This document shows positions 41,348 through 49,534 of a DNA stretch of 64,000 nucleotides, piece after piece (within the stretch, counting starts at the first letter, position 1; the number at the start of each line of letters is the position of its first letter). The notes under the pieces were generated by a model that searched no databases, had not been told where the DNA came from, and saw only the letters and a list, made by a program, of their open reading frames with translations. The stretch covers positions 62,001-126,000 of the forward strand of contig NZ_LOPY01000040.1 in NCBI RefSeq assembly GCF_001469895.1, in the 5' to 3' direction. The DNA is from Pseudoalteromonas sp. XI10 (lineage in GTDB: Bacteria > Pseudomonadota > Gammaproteobacteria > Enterobacterales > Alteromonadaceae). Both the position numbers and the translations under genes were made by a program.

Positions 41348-42296
41348 GCAACCGTTTTTTGAAAGGAATCTAACTGAATACGCTGAGTCTGTTTCGCTCA
41401 GTTATTTTGAGCAATCCTTAAACAGCAATACCACGCCCCTCTGCCAAGGTTTTGATGCAGTGTGCGTGTTTGTAAACGATACGGTCGACAAACACGTCAT
41501 TGCCGATATGGCGGCTGTTGGCATTAAAGCAATCTTATTACGCTGTGCAGGCTTCAATAATGTAGACCTTGACGCTGCCAAAGAGCATAACATCAAGGTT
41601 TGCCGCGTCCCCGCTTACAGCCCAGAAGCAGTAGCAGAGCATTGTATTGCACTCATGCTAACGCTCAACCGAAAAACCCATAAAGCCTTTAACCGCGTAC
41701 GTGAAGGTAACTTTGATTTAAACGGCTTACTTGGCTTTAACCTGTTTAAAAAAACTATTGGGATTATAGGCTGCGGCAAAATAGGCTTAGCGCTGGTAAA
41801 TATTTTAAATGGCTTTGGAGCTAAGGTACTAGTTTGTGACCCAATGGCTGGTGAAGGCCCTTATACCCTGTGCGATTTAGACACTTTACTCACACAAAGT
41901 GATGTCATCTCATTGCACTGCCCGCTCAACGAGCATACCCATCATTTAATTGATGCTAGCGCATTTGAGAAAATGAAAGATGGTGTCATGCTGATTAACA
42001 CCTCTCGTGGTGCACTTCTCGATAGCCAAGCATGTATACAAGCCCTTAAGTCTAAAAAGCTCGGACACCTAGGGCTTGATGTGTATGAGCAAGAGTCAGA
42101 GTTATTCTTTAAAGATCACCGTGAAGAAATCATGCAAGACGATATTTTTTCACGCCTTATTAGCTTTCCGAATGTGTTAGTGACAGGCCACCAAGGCTTC
42201 TTCACCCAAGAAGCACTTAGCGAAATAGCTTGTACCACATTACAAAGTGCCAATGAAATAAGCCAAGGCTTACCATTAACTAACGAAGTTATTTAA
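41310..42296 (+). CDS. ldhA: fermentative D-lactate dehydrogenase-like 2-hydroxyacid dehydrogenase
   Basis: A 328-residue NAD-dependent enzyme resembling E. coli LdhA (329), which reduces pyruvate to D-lactate. It has the LdhA-like opening KLALFSAQKYEQPFFE, LLRCAGFNNVDLDAAK with the substrate arginine nearby, the NAD fingerprint GIIGCGKIGLA, and the catalytic arginine in NTSRGALLD. The glutamate lies in LDVYEQESELFF and the histidine in VTGHQGFFTQEAL. It starts inside the end of the glutathione peroxidase gene (38-base overlap), so translation is probably coupled. Confidence 0.9.
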   Translation: MMKLALFSAQKYEQPFFERNLTEYAESVSLSYFEQSLNSNTTPLCQGFDAVCVFVNDTVDKHVIADMAAVGIKAILLRCAGFNNVDLDAAKEHNIKVCRVPAYSPEAVAEHCIALMLTLNRKTHKAFNRVREGNFDLNGLLGFNLFKKTIGIIGCGKIGLALVNILNGFGAKVLVCDPMAGEGPYTLCDLDTLLTQSDVISLHCPLNEHTHHLIDASAFEKMKDGVMLINTSRGALLDSQACIQALKSKKLGHLGLDVYEQESELFFKDHREEIMQDDIFSRLISFPNVLVTGHQGFFTQEALSEIACTTLQSANEISQGLPLTNEVI

Positions 42297-42315
42297 AGCA
42301 AGCGCACGTTAAATT

Positions 42316-42352
42316 AAAAAAAGGCGTGAGGTTTAAACCCCACGCCTTTTAC
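42316..42352. terminator. bidirectional hairpin terminator
   Basis: AAAAGGCGTGAGG-type arm (GGCGTGNGG) pairs with CCCCACGCCTTTT, with A and T runs outside. It separates convergent ldhA and the NSS carrier gene. Confidence 0.8.
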
Positions 42353-42402
42353 TTTTTTCTTTCACCTTGAAACTAGAAACTTGTAACTCGCAACTCAAGT
42401 CT

Positions 42403-43728
42403 CTATTTCAACAACGCCACATTGACAAATACCGCCGTCATTAATAACGGGCACACAAAGCGAATGTACTGGGCAAACCAATAATGAGGGCCGCTCGATA
42501 CTTGATGCAATTTATTACCACGTTGCCATAACCAGCCAACAGTAATGAAATAAAACAAACCCATTAAAGGTAATTGGTACTGTGTAAGTACCATAATGAC
42601 TAAACCAAATAACCAGTCAAAGTTTAAGATAATCAGTGATGAGGCAATAAACACGATTAACGTTACAAATAAGGTTGCTTTTTTACGCTCTACACTATGA
42701 TTCTCAACTAAAAATGCCACTGGAATTTCAGTCGATGAAATAGTTGATGTCACTGAAGCAATCGACATTAATACAAAGAATAATAAGCCAACGAGTAAAC
42801 CCACTTGACCCATCGTGCTAAACAGTTCAGGTAAAATTGCAAAAATTAACTGCCCTTCACCGACCAGTTTACCGCCGCTAAATACCTCTACACCGTTATG
42901 TTGAGCAACAAAAATAGCCGGAATAATCAATAAACCAGCTAAAAAGGCTACACCGGTATCAAGCAGTGCCACAGTGCCAGTTAATTTAGGCAGGTTGGCA
43001 TCTGGTTTTAAATAAGAGCCGTAAACCATCATACAACCAACACCTAACGACAATGAAAAGAACGCTTGCCCCATTGCCGCAATAATTAAGTTTGCATCAA
43101 GAATTTGACTAAAATCTGGCACTAAATAGGCTGCAAAACCATCCATCGCACCATCTAGGGTCGCGATATAAGCAATTAACGCCACTAATAATACTAGCAA
43201 TAATGGCATTAAGCGACGTGACCAAGTCTCGATACCTGATTTAACGCCTTTTAAAATAATACTCGCAGTAAGAATAAGCATCAGTGGTGTAAACACAAAA
43301 TTACGTGCCATCGAGTCACTGTGTAAAAAGTTACTTAACTCAGTAAAACCAAAGAAGCTTGCGACTGGCTCAAGCGCATAAGCGAGCATCCACCCTGCAA
43401 CTATCGAATAAAAGCTTAACATCACAACCGCACCAAAGAGGCCAATATAGCCTGCTGCGGCTCCCACTTTAGGAGCTGTGTCTTGCCATGCATTAGATAA
43501 TGCTTTTACTGGATTCGCTTGCGCTTGGTGGCCTAAATACAGCTCAGTATAAAGAGCCGGAAGCGCTAATAAGAAGATAACAATGAAATAAACGAGTAAA
43601 AATGCACCGCCGCCATGGTTTGCCGCTTGTGTTGGAAAGCCCCAAATATTACCTAAACCTACCGCCGCACCAGAAGCTGCTAAAACGAAACCTAATCGAC
43701 TTTGAAAGCCGTCACGAACTTGTGCCAT
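42403..43728 (-). CDS. sodium-dependent transporter of the NSS (SNF) family
   Basis: A 441-residue membrane protein of about 11-12 helices with the LeuT fold. The first helix carries the sodium and substrate site LGFVLAASGAAVGLGNIWGFP, followed by NHGGGAFLLVYF. Helix 6 and helix 8 motifs FFSLSLGVGCMMVYGSYL and SIASVTSTISSTEIP are typical of bacterial members. These carry amino acids or related amines with Na+ (LeuT takes leucine, TnaT tryptophan). The substrate cannot be fixed. Confidence 0.9.
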   Translation of the reverse strand: MAQVRDGFQSRLGFVLAASGAAVGLGNIWGFPTQAANHGGGAFLLVYFIVIFLLALPALYTELYLGHQAQANPVKALSNAWQDTAPKVGAAAGYIGLFGAVVMLSFYSIVAGWMLAYALEPVASFFGFTELSNFLHSDSMARNFVFTPLMLILTASIILKGVKSGIETWSRRLMPLLLVLLVALIAYIATLDGAMDGFAAYLVPDFSQILDANLIIAAMGQAFFSLSLGVGCMMVYGSYLKPDANLPKLTGTVALLDTGVAFLAGLLIIPAIFVAQHNGVEVFSGGKLVGEGQLIFAILPELFSTMGQVGLLVGLLFFVLMSIASVTSTISSTEIPVAFLVENHSVERKKATLFVTLIVFIASSLIILNFDWLFGLVIMVLTQYQLPLMGLFYFITVGWLWQRGNKLHQVSSGPHYWFAQYIRFVCPLLMTAVFVNVALLK

Positions 43729-43876
43729 ACATCTACAAATCTGTTATTATTTTTCCTCATTAAACCATAATTACAGTCAACTGCGTAAACTATTTGCGTT
43801 TGTTCGTGCCTATAAATGTGCATCTGCTGTAAAAATAAACAAAACTAAATACGAGCCTTCGTGTAAGCGTTAAACC

Positions 43877-44614
43877 ATGAGCAGTCACTACTTTTCGAAC
43901 ACTCTTATCATCGAGCAGCAAAGCCAAACAACGGCCAAAAAAATTATGCTGATGGATGCAGCACGTATTGATGTTGCAAGTTTACCCGTTGATAAATTAC
44001 TCAGTGAGTTTGAATTAAGTGTGCTGGAAAAACGCAAAGTTCCTAGCGCCAAGCAAGAGTACTTAGCGACTCGCCTAACGTTAAAGTATTTGTATCAAAA
44101 TGCTTACCCTTATGATGATCTAACCCTAAATGAAATATCGAGCCAGTTTGATGACAAAGACAGTAAGCTCAAATTACATACAAAACGCAGAGAACCTGTG
44201 TGGGCCTGTTTATCACATTCAAATGGTTTAATTGGCGCAGCCCTTAACCCTGAACAGCAGCTATTTGGTTTTGATATTGAACAAAGCAGTAAGCCTCGCC
44301 CTTTTATCAAACTCGCAAAGCACTTTTATCATCAAGATGAAGTTGACTTAATTAGCCGTTTTGATGCATCCGATGAACAGGCACAGTGCTTTTTTAGAAT
44401 TTGGACATTAAAAGAAGCGCTTGCCAAAGCAAGTGCTCAGCCTATTGCGAAACTACTTGCTCCTAATGTATTTGAAGAATTGAGCAAACATAATTTCAGC
44501 GCGAGTAGTAACTCTGTTGAAGGCTTTGATATAAGTGTTGTGGCACAAAAAAGCACTGACTGGCAGTGCTCTTTTATTAATTTTAACGACTTACGCCGCG
44601 ACTTGGCTTTCTAA
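43877..44614 (+). CDS. 4'-phosphopantetheinyl transferase superfamily protein
   Basis: A 245-residue Sfp-type enzyme. It has the magnesium motif FGFDIEQ (about 133-138) and the catalytic WTLKEALAKA block (about 176-185), preceded by RRREPVWACLSHSNGLIGAA-like text with the conserved serine-histidine. Such enzymes attach the phosphopantetheine arm from CoA to carrier proteins. Length fits the Sfp/EntD class rather than the 120-residue AcpS. No polyketide or peptide synthetase gene lies in this window, so the carrier protein it serves is elsewhere. Its last 24 bases overlap the end of convergent lysC. Confidence 0.85.
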   Translation: MSSHYFSNTLIIEQQSQTTAKKIMLMDAARIDVASLPVDKLLSEFELSVLEKRKVPSAKQEYLATRLTLKYLYQNAYPYDDLTLNEISSQFDDKDSKLKLHTKRREPVWACLSHSNGLIGAALNPEQQLFGFDIEQSSKPRPFIKLAKHFYHQDEVDLISRFDASDEQAQCFFRIWTLKEALAKASAQPIAKLLAPNVFEELSKHNFSASSNSVEGFDISVVAQKSTDWQCSFINFNDLRRDLAF

Positions 44615-45970
44615 TAGTCGGCTGTGAATCGCCTGCACGACTTCATCTGACTCACTTTGCTCAACTAAGAAGCACAGGTTATGTTTACTTGCACCGTGGC
44701 AAATTAAACGAATATTAAAATCACTCAATACCTGCATTAAGTTCATTTCTTGCTGACGTAATTGAATTTCAGAACCAATTAAAGCCACCAGCGTTAAGTT
44801 ATTCTCAACCGACACATGACAAAACTCAGAAAGCTTATCTAAACAAGCTTGATCAAGCTCAGGGCGTGATGCATTTGGTGCGTTATCTAAAGTGATTGCA
44901 ACACTGATCTCGGAGGTAGTAACCAAATCAACCGAAATATTAAACTCACTTAAAATGGTGAAAACACGCGCTAAGAAACCACTCGCTAGGAGCATTTCTG
45001 GGCTTTTAACCGTTAACAGAATTTGGTTTTTACGCTGTGTTACGGCACGAATACCTGGTTGCTGAGATTTTTCTTTTTCAATCCATGTACCACCTAACTG
45101 CGGTTCACGGCTTGAACCAACAAACACACTAATATGGCTACGGCTTGCAGGTAAAATGGTTGCAGGGTGCAGTACTTTTGCACCAAATGTTGCCATTTCT
45201 GCCGCTTCATCAAAGCTTAAGCGTGCAATTGGGCTTGCTTTAGCGCATAAACGCGGGTCAGTACTGAAAATACCCACAACATCGGTCCAAATATGCACGC
45301 TTTTTGCGTTAATTGCTTCTGCTAGCAATGCAGCACTGTAATCTGAACCACCACGGCCTAAAGTGGTCGTTTGATTGTGCTCATTGCTACCAATAAAACC
45401 TTGAGTTACCACAACATGGTCATCAAGTAGCGGCACTAAATGCTCTTTAGCAGCCGCAGCGGTTGCTGCAACATTTGGGGTAGCTTTAGCAAATTGGCTA
45501 TCTGTTTTTAGCACTTTACGTACATCAAAACGCACCGCATCAAGACCTTGCCCGCGTAATACTTGAGTAAATAAATACGATGATAAACGCTCGCCAAAGC
45601 TCAGTAGTTCATCTTGATCTGCTACTGACTTTGCGCCGTCTGATGCTAGCTTTTGAAAAGCCTTAAGCGTTTCATTAAAGCCATGTGCTAAATCAGCATC
45701 CAGTGACAGCTCTGCCAAGATTGCTTCTTGAATGGCGACAACGCCAGTAATGTGCTCGTCACGTTCAGCCGCACTCAAATCAGCTTTACACAATGCAACT
45801 AAATGGTTTGTCACGCCCGCACTGGCACTCACAGCAACTATACGTACTTGATTATCAGCACAAATGATTTCTGCACAGCGGCTCATAGCATCAAAGTTAG
45901 CTACACTGGTGCCACCAAATTTTGCAACAACGTAATCTGATTTTGTGTTGGCGGCTAATTGGGTATTCAT
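44591..45970 (-). CDS. lysC: lysine-sensitive aspartate kinase III
   Basis: A 459-residue monofunctional aspartokinase, close to E. coli LysC (449). It phosphorylates aspartate, the first step to lysine, threonine, methionine and diaminopimelate. The kinase domain has VAKFGGTSVANF, a mid region TTLGRGGSDYSAALLAEA and VWTDVVGIFSTDPR. The C-terminal part has two ACT domains (LLTVKSPEMLLASGFLA; LVALIGSEI) for feedback by lysine. A lysine riboswitch lies directly upstream. The start has AAGGAG at good spacing. Confidence 0.95.
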   Translation of the reverse strand: MNTQLAANTKSDYVVAKFGGTSVANFDAMSRCAEIICADNQVRIVAVSASAGVTNHLVALCKADLSAAERDEHITGVVAIQEAILAELSLDADLAHGFNETLKAFQKLASDGAKSVADQDELLSFGERLSSYLFTQVLRGQGLDAVRFDVRKVLKTDSQFAKATPNVAATAAAAKEHLVPLLDDHVVVTQGFIGSNEHNQTTTLGRGGSDYSAALLAEAINAKSVHIWTDVVGIFSTDPRLCAKASPIARLSFDEAAEMATFGAKVLHPATILPASRSHISVFVGSSREPQLGGTWIEKEKSQQPGIRAVTQRKNQILLTVKSPEMLLASGFLARVFTILSEFNISVDLVTTSEISVAITLDNAPNASRPELDQACLDKLSEFCHVSVENNLTLVALIGSEIQLRQQEMNLMQVLSDFNIRLICHGASKHNLCFLVEQSESDEVVQAIHSRLLESQVAA

Positions 45971-46055
45971 GTCGTCTCCTTTTGTGGAAAACTATCCACA
46001 GTAATTCAAGAAGAACTCGGCAAGGGGGTGCTTTGAAAATAAAGAGTAGTCCATG

Positions 46056-46219
46056 CCAGAAGCTCTCCACCTAGTTTGGTGACAGTTTTGAGGATTCAGC
46101 CCCATAAACCGAAAAATAACCGTGACGTCCGGTTAATTTTCTCGGCGAGTACTTCCCTCATTAATGGTCATCGGCGTTCGTCACCTCACATTAATTACCT
46201 AAGTATCGCACCTCTTCTG
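46056..46219 (-). promoter_or_regulatory. lysine riboswitch (L-box) upstream of lysC
   Basis: Read on the minus strand, the region shows the L-box landmarks in order. They are P1 5' strand CAGAAG (46219-46214) with AGAGGTGCG; GAGGGAAGTACTCGCCGAG; GGGGCTGAATCC; ACTGTCAC; and GGTGGAGAGCTTCTGG, closing P1 at 46062-46056. The downstream 85 bases hold a 6-base-pair hairpin (TGTGGA/TCCACA) just before the ribosome site but no hairpin with a T run. Control at translation therefore seems more likely than attenuation. High lysine should switch lysC off. Confidence 0.88.
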
Positions 46220-46239
46220 AATGTTAAGTTAACACCTGG

Positions 46240-46275
46240 TTAAAATAACAAAGCCTGCTGTTAAAAGCAGGCTTC
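46240..46275 (-). terminator. terminator after nhaD
   Basis: AAGCCTGC and GCAGGCTT arms with an eight-base loop. On the minus strand it is followed by TGTTATTTT. It separates nhaD from the lysC leader. Confidence 0.65.
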
Positions 46276-46312
46276 GAAAGTTAACGTTTAGACGTCTAGC
46301 TGTCAAGTTGTT

Positions 46313-47563
46313 TTATGAAATTAAACTGCCCGCTAAGTGCGAACCGTAATAACCAACGGTATAAGCAATTAATAAATAAACCGACATTTTAAGATAGCTC
46401 ATAAAGGTCAGTGCTTTTACCTTACTCATGGCGATAATACCTGCCGCAGAGCCGATAATAAGCATTGAGCCACCAACCCCAGTTGCGTAAGTAAACGACA
46501 GCCATTGCTGAGGGCTCATCACAATATCAGCTTTTAAAAGTGCTGCAGTTAGAGGTACGTTATCTACCGCCGCTGATAATAGCCCCATCAAGTAGTTGGC
46601 ATATTCCGGTGCCATCAACTCATATAAGTGAGTAAATTTAGCAAGCATGCCAACTTCTTTTAATGCGCCAACCAGCAATAACACACCAACGAAGAACAAT
46701 AAGGTGTCGTATTCAATTTCACGAATATAATCGATGATTTTTTTGTTAACGTCTTTTTTGCGCATTAAGAATTGCGCAACCAAAAACATCAGAGATAAAC
46801 CAAATAAAAAAGTTAATAACGGCGGCACACTATAAAGCACACTCAAAGTTAACGTGGCAATAATCGTCGAGAAGAAGATAACCGCAATGGTAATATCTGT
46901 CTTTTCGATACGACGGGCTGCTTGTTTTTCAAACACAACATTACCCGACATACCCACCGACAACATTGCCGCGAGCAGTGCAACACTTATCAGTGCAGGG
47001 GCAATTAATAATAGTAGATTAGCAATAGTGACTTTTTCGTCTAAGAAAATCATAAGGGTTGTAACATCACCCGTAATCAACGACACCCCACCCGAGTTAA
47101 CACTAAATACAATTAAGGTCGCATATTTTATTAATTTTTTAGGATCTAACTTAAGTGACATCACCACCGCAAGCGAGATTAAAGTTGCAGTTATGTTGTC
47201 TGATATTGATGAAAATAAAAACGCAAACCCACCGATCAGAAACATCAGCTTTCGTTCACTGATTTGATTTGGCATAATTTTATGAACAATATTCTGGATA
47301 AAGCCTTTAGAGTTTAAATACGCTACAAAGGTCATCGCAGCCATTAAGAACAGCCACAAAGTCGCGATTTCTAATATGTTGTGATCCAGTTGATGTTGTA
47401 TGGTTTCTGGGCTTTGCCCATAAATTGGAGAGATAAATAAGATAATCCAGCATAAAGTGCCAAAAAAAAGCGTCGTTTTGGCCTTGTTTACATGGATAAT
47501 ATCCTCTATAACGATAAGCAAAAATGCCACCGCTATCAGGGTTAGGATAAGTGGGGTTACCAT
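46313..47563 (-). CDS. nhaD: NhaD-type Na+/H+ antiporter
   Basis: A 416-residue membrane protein of the ion transporter superfamily with about 11-12 helices. Diagnostic blocks are IVIEDIIHVNKAKTTLFFG, AAMTFVAYLNSKGFI, FLFSSISDNITATLISLA, VFSVNSGGVSLITGDVTTLM, and LSAAVDNVPLTAALL. These match NhaD of Vibrio and other marine or haloalkaliphilic bacteria. It exports Na+ (and often Li+) in exchange for protons. Gene is single and followed by a terminator. Confidence 0.92.
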   Translation of the reverse strand: MVTPLILTLIAVAFLLIVIEDIIHVNKAKTTLFFGTLCWIILFISPIYGQSPETIQHQLDHNILEIATLWLFLMAAMTFVAYLNSKGFIQNIVHKIMPNQISERKLMFLIGGFAFLFSSISDNITATLISLAVVMSLKLDPKKLIKYATLIVFSVNSGGVSLITGDVTTLMIFLDEKVTIANLLLLIAPALISVALLAAMLSVGMSGNVVFEKQAARRIEKTDITIAVIFFSTIIATLTLSVLYSVPPLLTFLFGLSLMFLVAQFLMRKKDVNKKIIDYIREIEYDTLLFFVGVLLLVGALKEVGMLAKFTHLYELMAPEYANYLMGLLSAAVDNVPLTAALLKADIVMSPQQWLSFTYATGVGGSMLIIGSAAGIIAMSKVKALTFMSYLKMSVYLLIAYTVGYYGSHLAGSLIS

Positions 47564-47711
47564 GGTGTTTGAACAACCTTTATAATAATGTAAAAATTGT
47601 AAGTCGAGTGTTTCGGCGCGGATTCTAGCAGCATAGAAAACATAAAACTATTCTCAATTACATAATTTAATACTAATCGCTAACACCAAAGTCTGAATTT
47701 ACTGGAGCCTT

Positions 47712-48986
47712 ATGATCCCAGCTAAAAAGTTATTAAATACCCTTACTGAACATTGGGGGGTGTTAGAACTGCTATTTAAACGTTTTAAGATGGCTGATTT
47801 CAGCTTGAAAGACGTACAAAATGCGATAAAACAAAAACAACCTTCATGGTCAAATGAACGCATTTATAAAGAAACAAATCGTCTATTGAATCAAGATATT
47901 ATCATTCCTCTAGCAAAATCATCACAGTTAGAAATCAACCGTGCGATCGCCGATTTTGCGACTTTCTTGCTGCAAGAAGAACACTTAGGTCTTGCCCAAG
48001 AAATTAGCGTGCTCGTTGATGACTTAGCTCGCCTTGGTAATCGCCTTGCTAAAGCTGGTGAAATTGAAGATTACGACGAGCTTCGCCGCTTTAGCCGCAT
48101 TATGGATGATCGGGTACGCAAAATAATGAAATTGTTTGCCCATAATGAAAACGCAATTTTAAATATTGTTGAGCAAGCAAAAGCTGATAACGCGGTGCAA
48201 TCACTGCAAAAACGCTATCAGGCTGTAATTGAAGCGTTCGATGAATACATCGAGCCTATGCTGGAAATGGTGGATATTCGAGGTGACTTCCACGCTTGCT
48301 TTAATACCATCGAAGCGCAAATTAGCGCGCAAATAGAGCAAATTGACCGTCTTGGTAAGTCATACCAAGACAAACGCATGCTTGAACAATTACGTACCCG
48401 TATTTTAGAAATGCATTTAGTTGGCCGTGAAAGTTTACGTAAAAGCGCCGATATGTTGATGCCGCTACGTGAAGAATTACGCCGCAACAATCTAATTACG
48501 CGTCAAGCGGCTAAAGTGCTTGGTTTAGTGCGTAAAAATGGCGTCGATAACATGTTAAGTGCAGTACAGCCTAACTTTGTATCAGACGCGCAACGCTTTT
48601 CGCTTGGTCAGCAACGTCATATTGTGGCCTACATGGCAGGCTTAGTTGACTTTGAGCACGATGAATATCAGCTTCCTGAACATGATGATGTGCCCGCCTA
48701 TCAAAGCCCACATATTCCTGATTACAACGACGTTAAAACACAATTTAGAAAACGCTTTAAAAAAGCCAGCAAAAAAGCTCAGCCGCTGCTTAGTTTCTTA
48801 GATGAAAGCTACCCAGACTTAGAAGCTGACGAAATGCTGTTCTTGTATCAAAAATTAATTAGCGATGGCGACCTTGAAATTAGCCAAAGCCAAGAGAAAG
48901 TAAAAATAAAAATTGCCCAGCAACACTTCTCTCTTTACCCATTTAACTCATCGATTGCTGACGATAAAAAAGCAACAGAGCAATAA
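47712..48986 (+). CDS. mksF: MksF-like condensin kleisin subunit
   Basis: A 424-residue, largely helical protein. It begins with a winged-helix-like region (LLNTLTEHWGVLELLFKRF) and has long helices rich in E/K/R/L in the middle. The C-terminal section (EADEMLFLYQKLISDGDLEIS) is likely the part that contacts the SMC head. Position, length and composition match the first gene of MksFEB operons (JetA in Wadjet naming). The MksF kleisin bridges the MksB heads in a chromosome-organising complex. Two bases separate its stop from mksE. Family call is by gene order and look, not alignment. Confidence 0.78.
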   Translation: MIPAKKLLNTLTEHWGVLELLFKRFKMADFSLKDVQNAIKQKQPSWSNERIYKETNRLLNQDIIIPLAKSSQLEINRAIADFATFLLQEEHLGLAQEISVLVDDLARLGNRLAKAGEIEDYDELRRFSRIMDDRVRKIMKLFAHNENAILNIVEQAKADNAVQSLQKRYQAVIEAFDEYIEPMLEMVDIRGDFHACFNTIEAQISAQIEQIDRLGKSYQDKRMLEQLRTRILEMHLVGRESLRKSADMLMPLREELRRNNLITRQAAKVLGLVRKNGVDNMLSAVQPNFVSDAQRFSLGQQRHIVAYMAGLVDFEHDEYQLPEHDDVPAYQSPHIPDYNDVKTQFRKRFKKASKKAQPLLSFLDESYPDLEADEMLFLYQKLISDGDLEISQSQEKVKIKIAQQHFSLYPFNSSIADDKKATEQ

Positions 48987-48988
48987 CC

Positions 48989-49534
48989 ATGACAGATATT
49001 AACTTAGATGATTTAACGCATCTGCAAGCTATTAATAAAAAGCTCACATCAGGCTACCACATTAGCGAACAAGACACGCTGATGTGGCAAGAGCTTGACC
49101 AACACATTGATGCTTATCGCGCGTTATTTAACGCCCTTGGCCATGACCTACAACACGATAGCCGTGGCTATTACTATTTTGGCAGTGATGAAAGCACCCC
49201 AAATATGGGTAAAATTTCGCGTGCCATCGCACTGACTATTTACATCTTGATTGAGCATTATGCCAATACTGGTAAAGATCCAATGCGTGCTTTGTTTGAC
49301 GAAGTAAACGACCTTGAACTGATGCAAACCTTAGTGCAAATCAACAAGCACCTGTTTGATCAATTAGAAATCTTTTCAGGCTCAGATTTACGCAAAGACG
49401 TTTACCTTCGTATGGTGCGTTTAGGTCTAGCTCGCGAAGTAGAAAACGGCTTTATGCTGCAAGCACCTATTTATCGTTATATCGATGCATTAATGGAAGT
49501 AAACGAAGAAACCTACCTAGGAGATGACGACTAA
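48989..49534 (+). CDS. mksE: MksE-like condensin accessory subunit
   Basis: A 181-residue winged-helix protein. Typical pattern is ITSGY-HISEQDTLMWQELDQH, then YRALFNALGHDLQHDSRGYYYF, like other MksE/MukE proteins, in which this segment forms a DNA-binding or kleisin-binding wing. It overlaps the start of the ATPase gene by one base, so expression of the three subunits is coupled. JetB is the Wadjet name. Confidence 0.8.
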   Translation: MTDINLDDLTHLQAINKKLTSGYHISEQDTLMWQELDQHIDAYRALFNALGHDLQHDSRGYYYFGSDESTPNMGKISRAIALTIYILIEHYANTGKDPMRALFDEVNDLELMQTLVQINKHLFDQLEIFSGSDLRKDVYLRMVRLGLAREVENGFMLQAPIYRYIDALMEVNEETYLGDDD

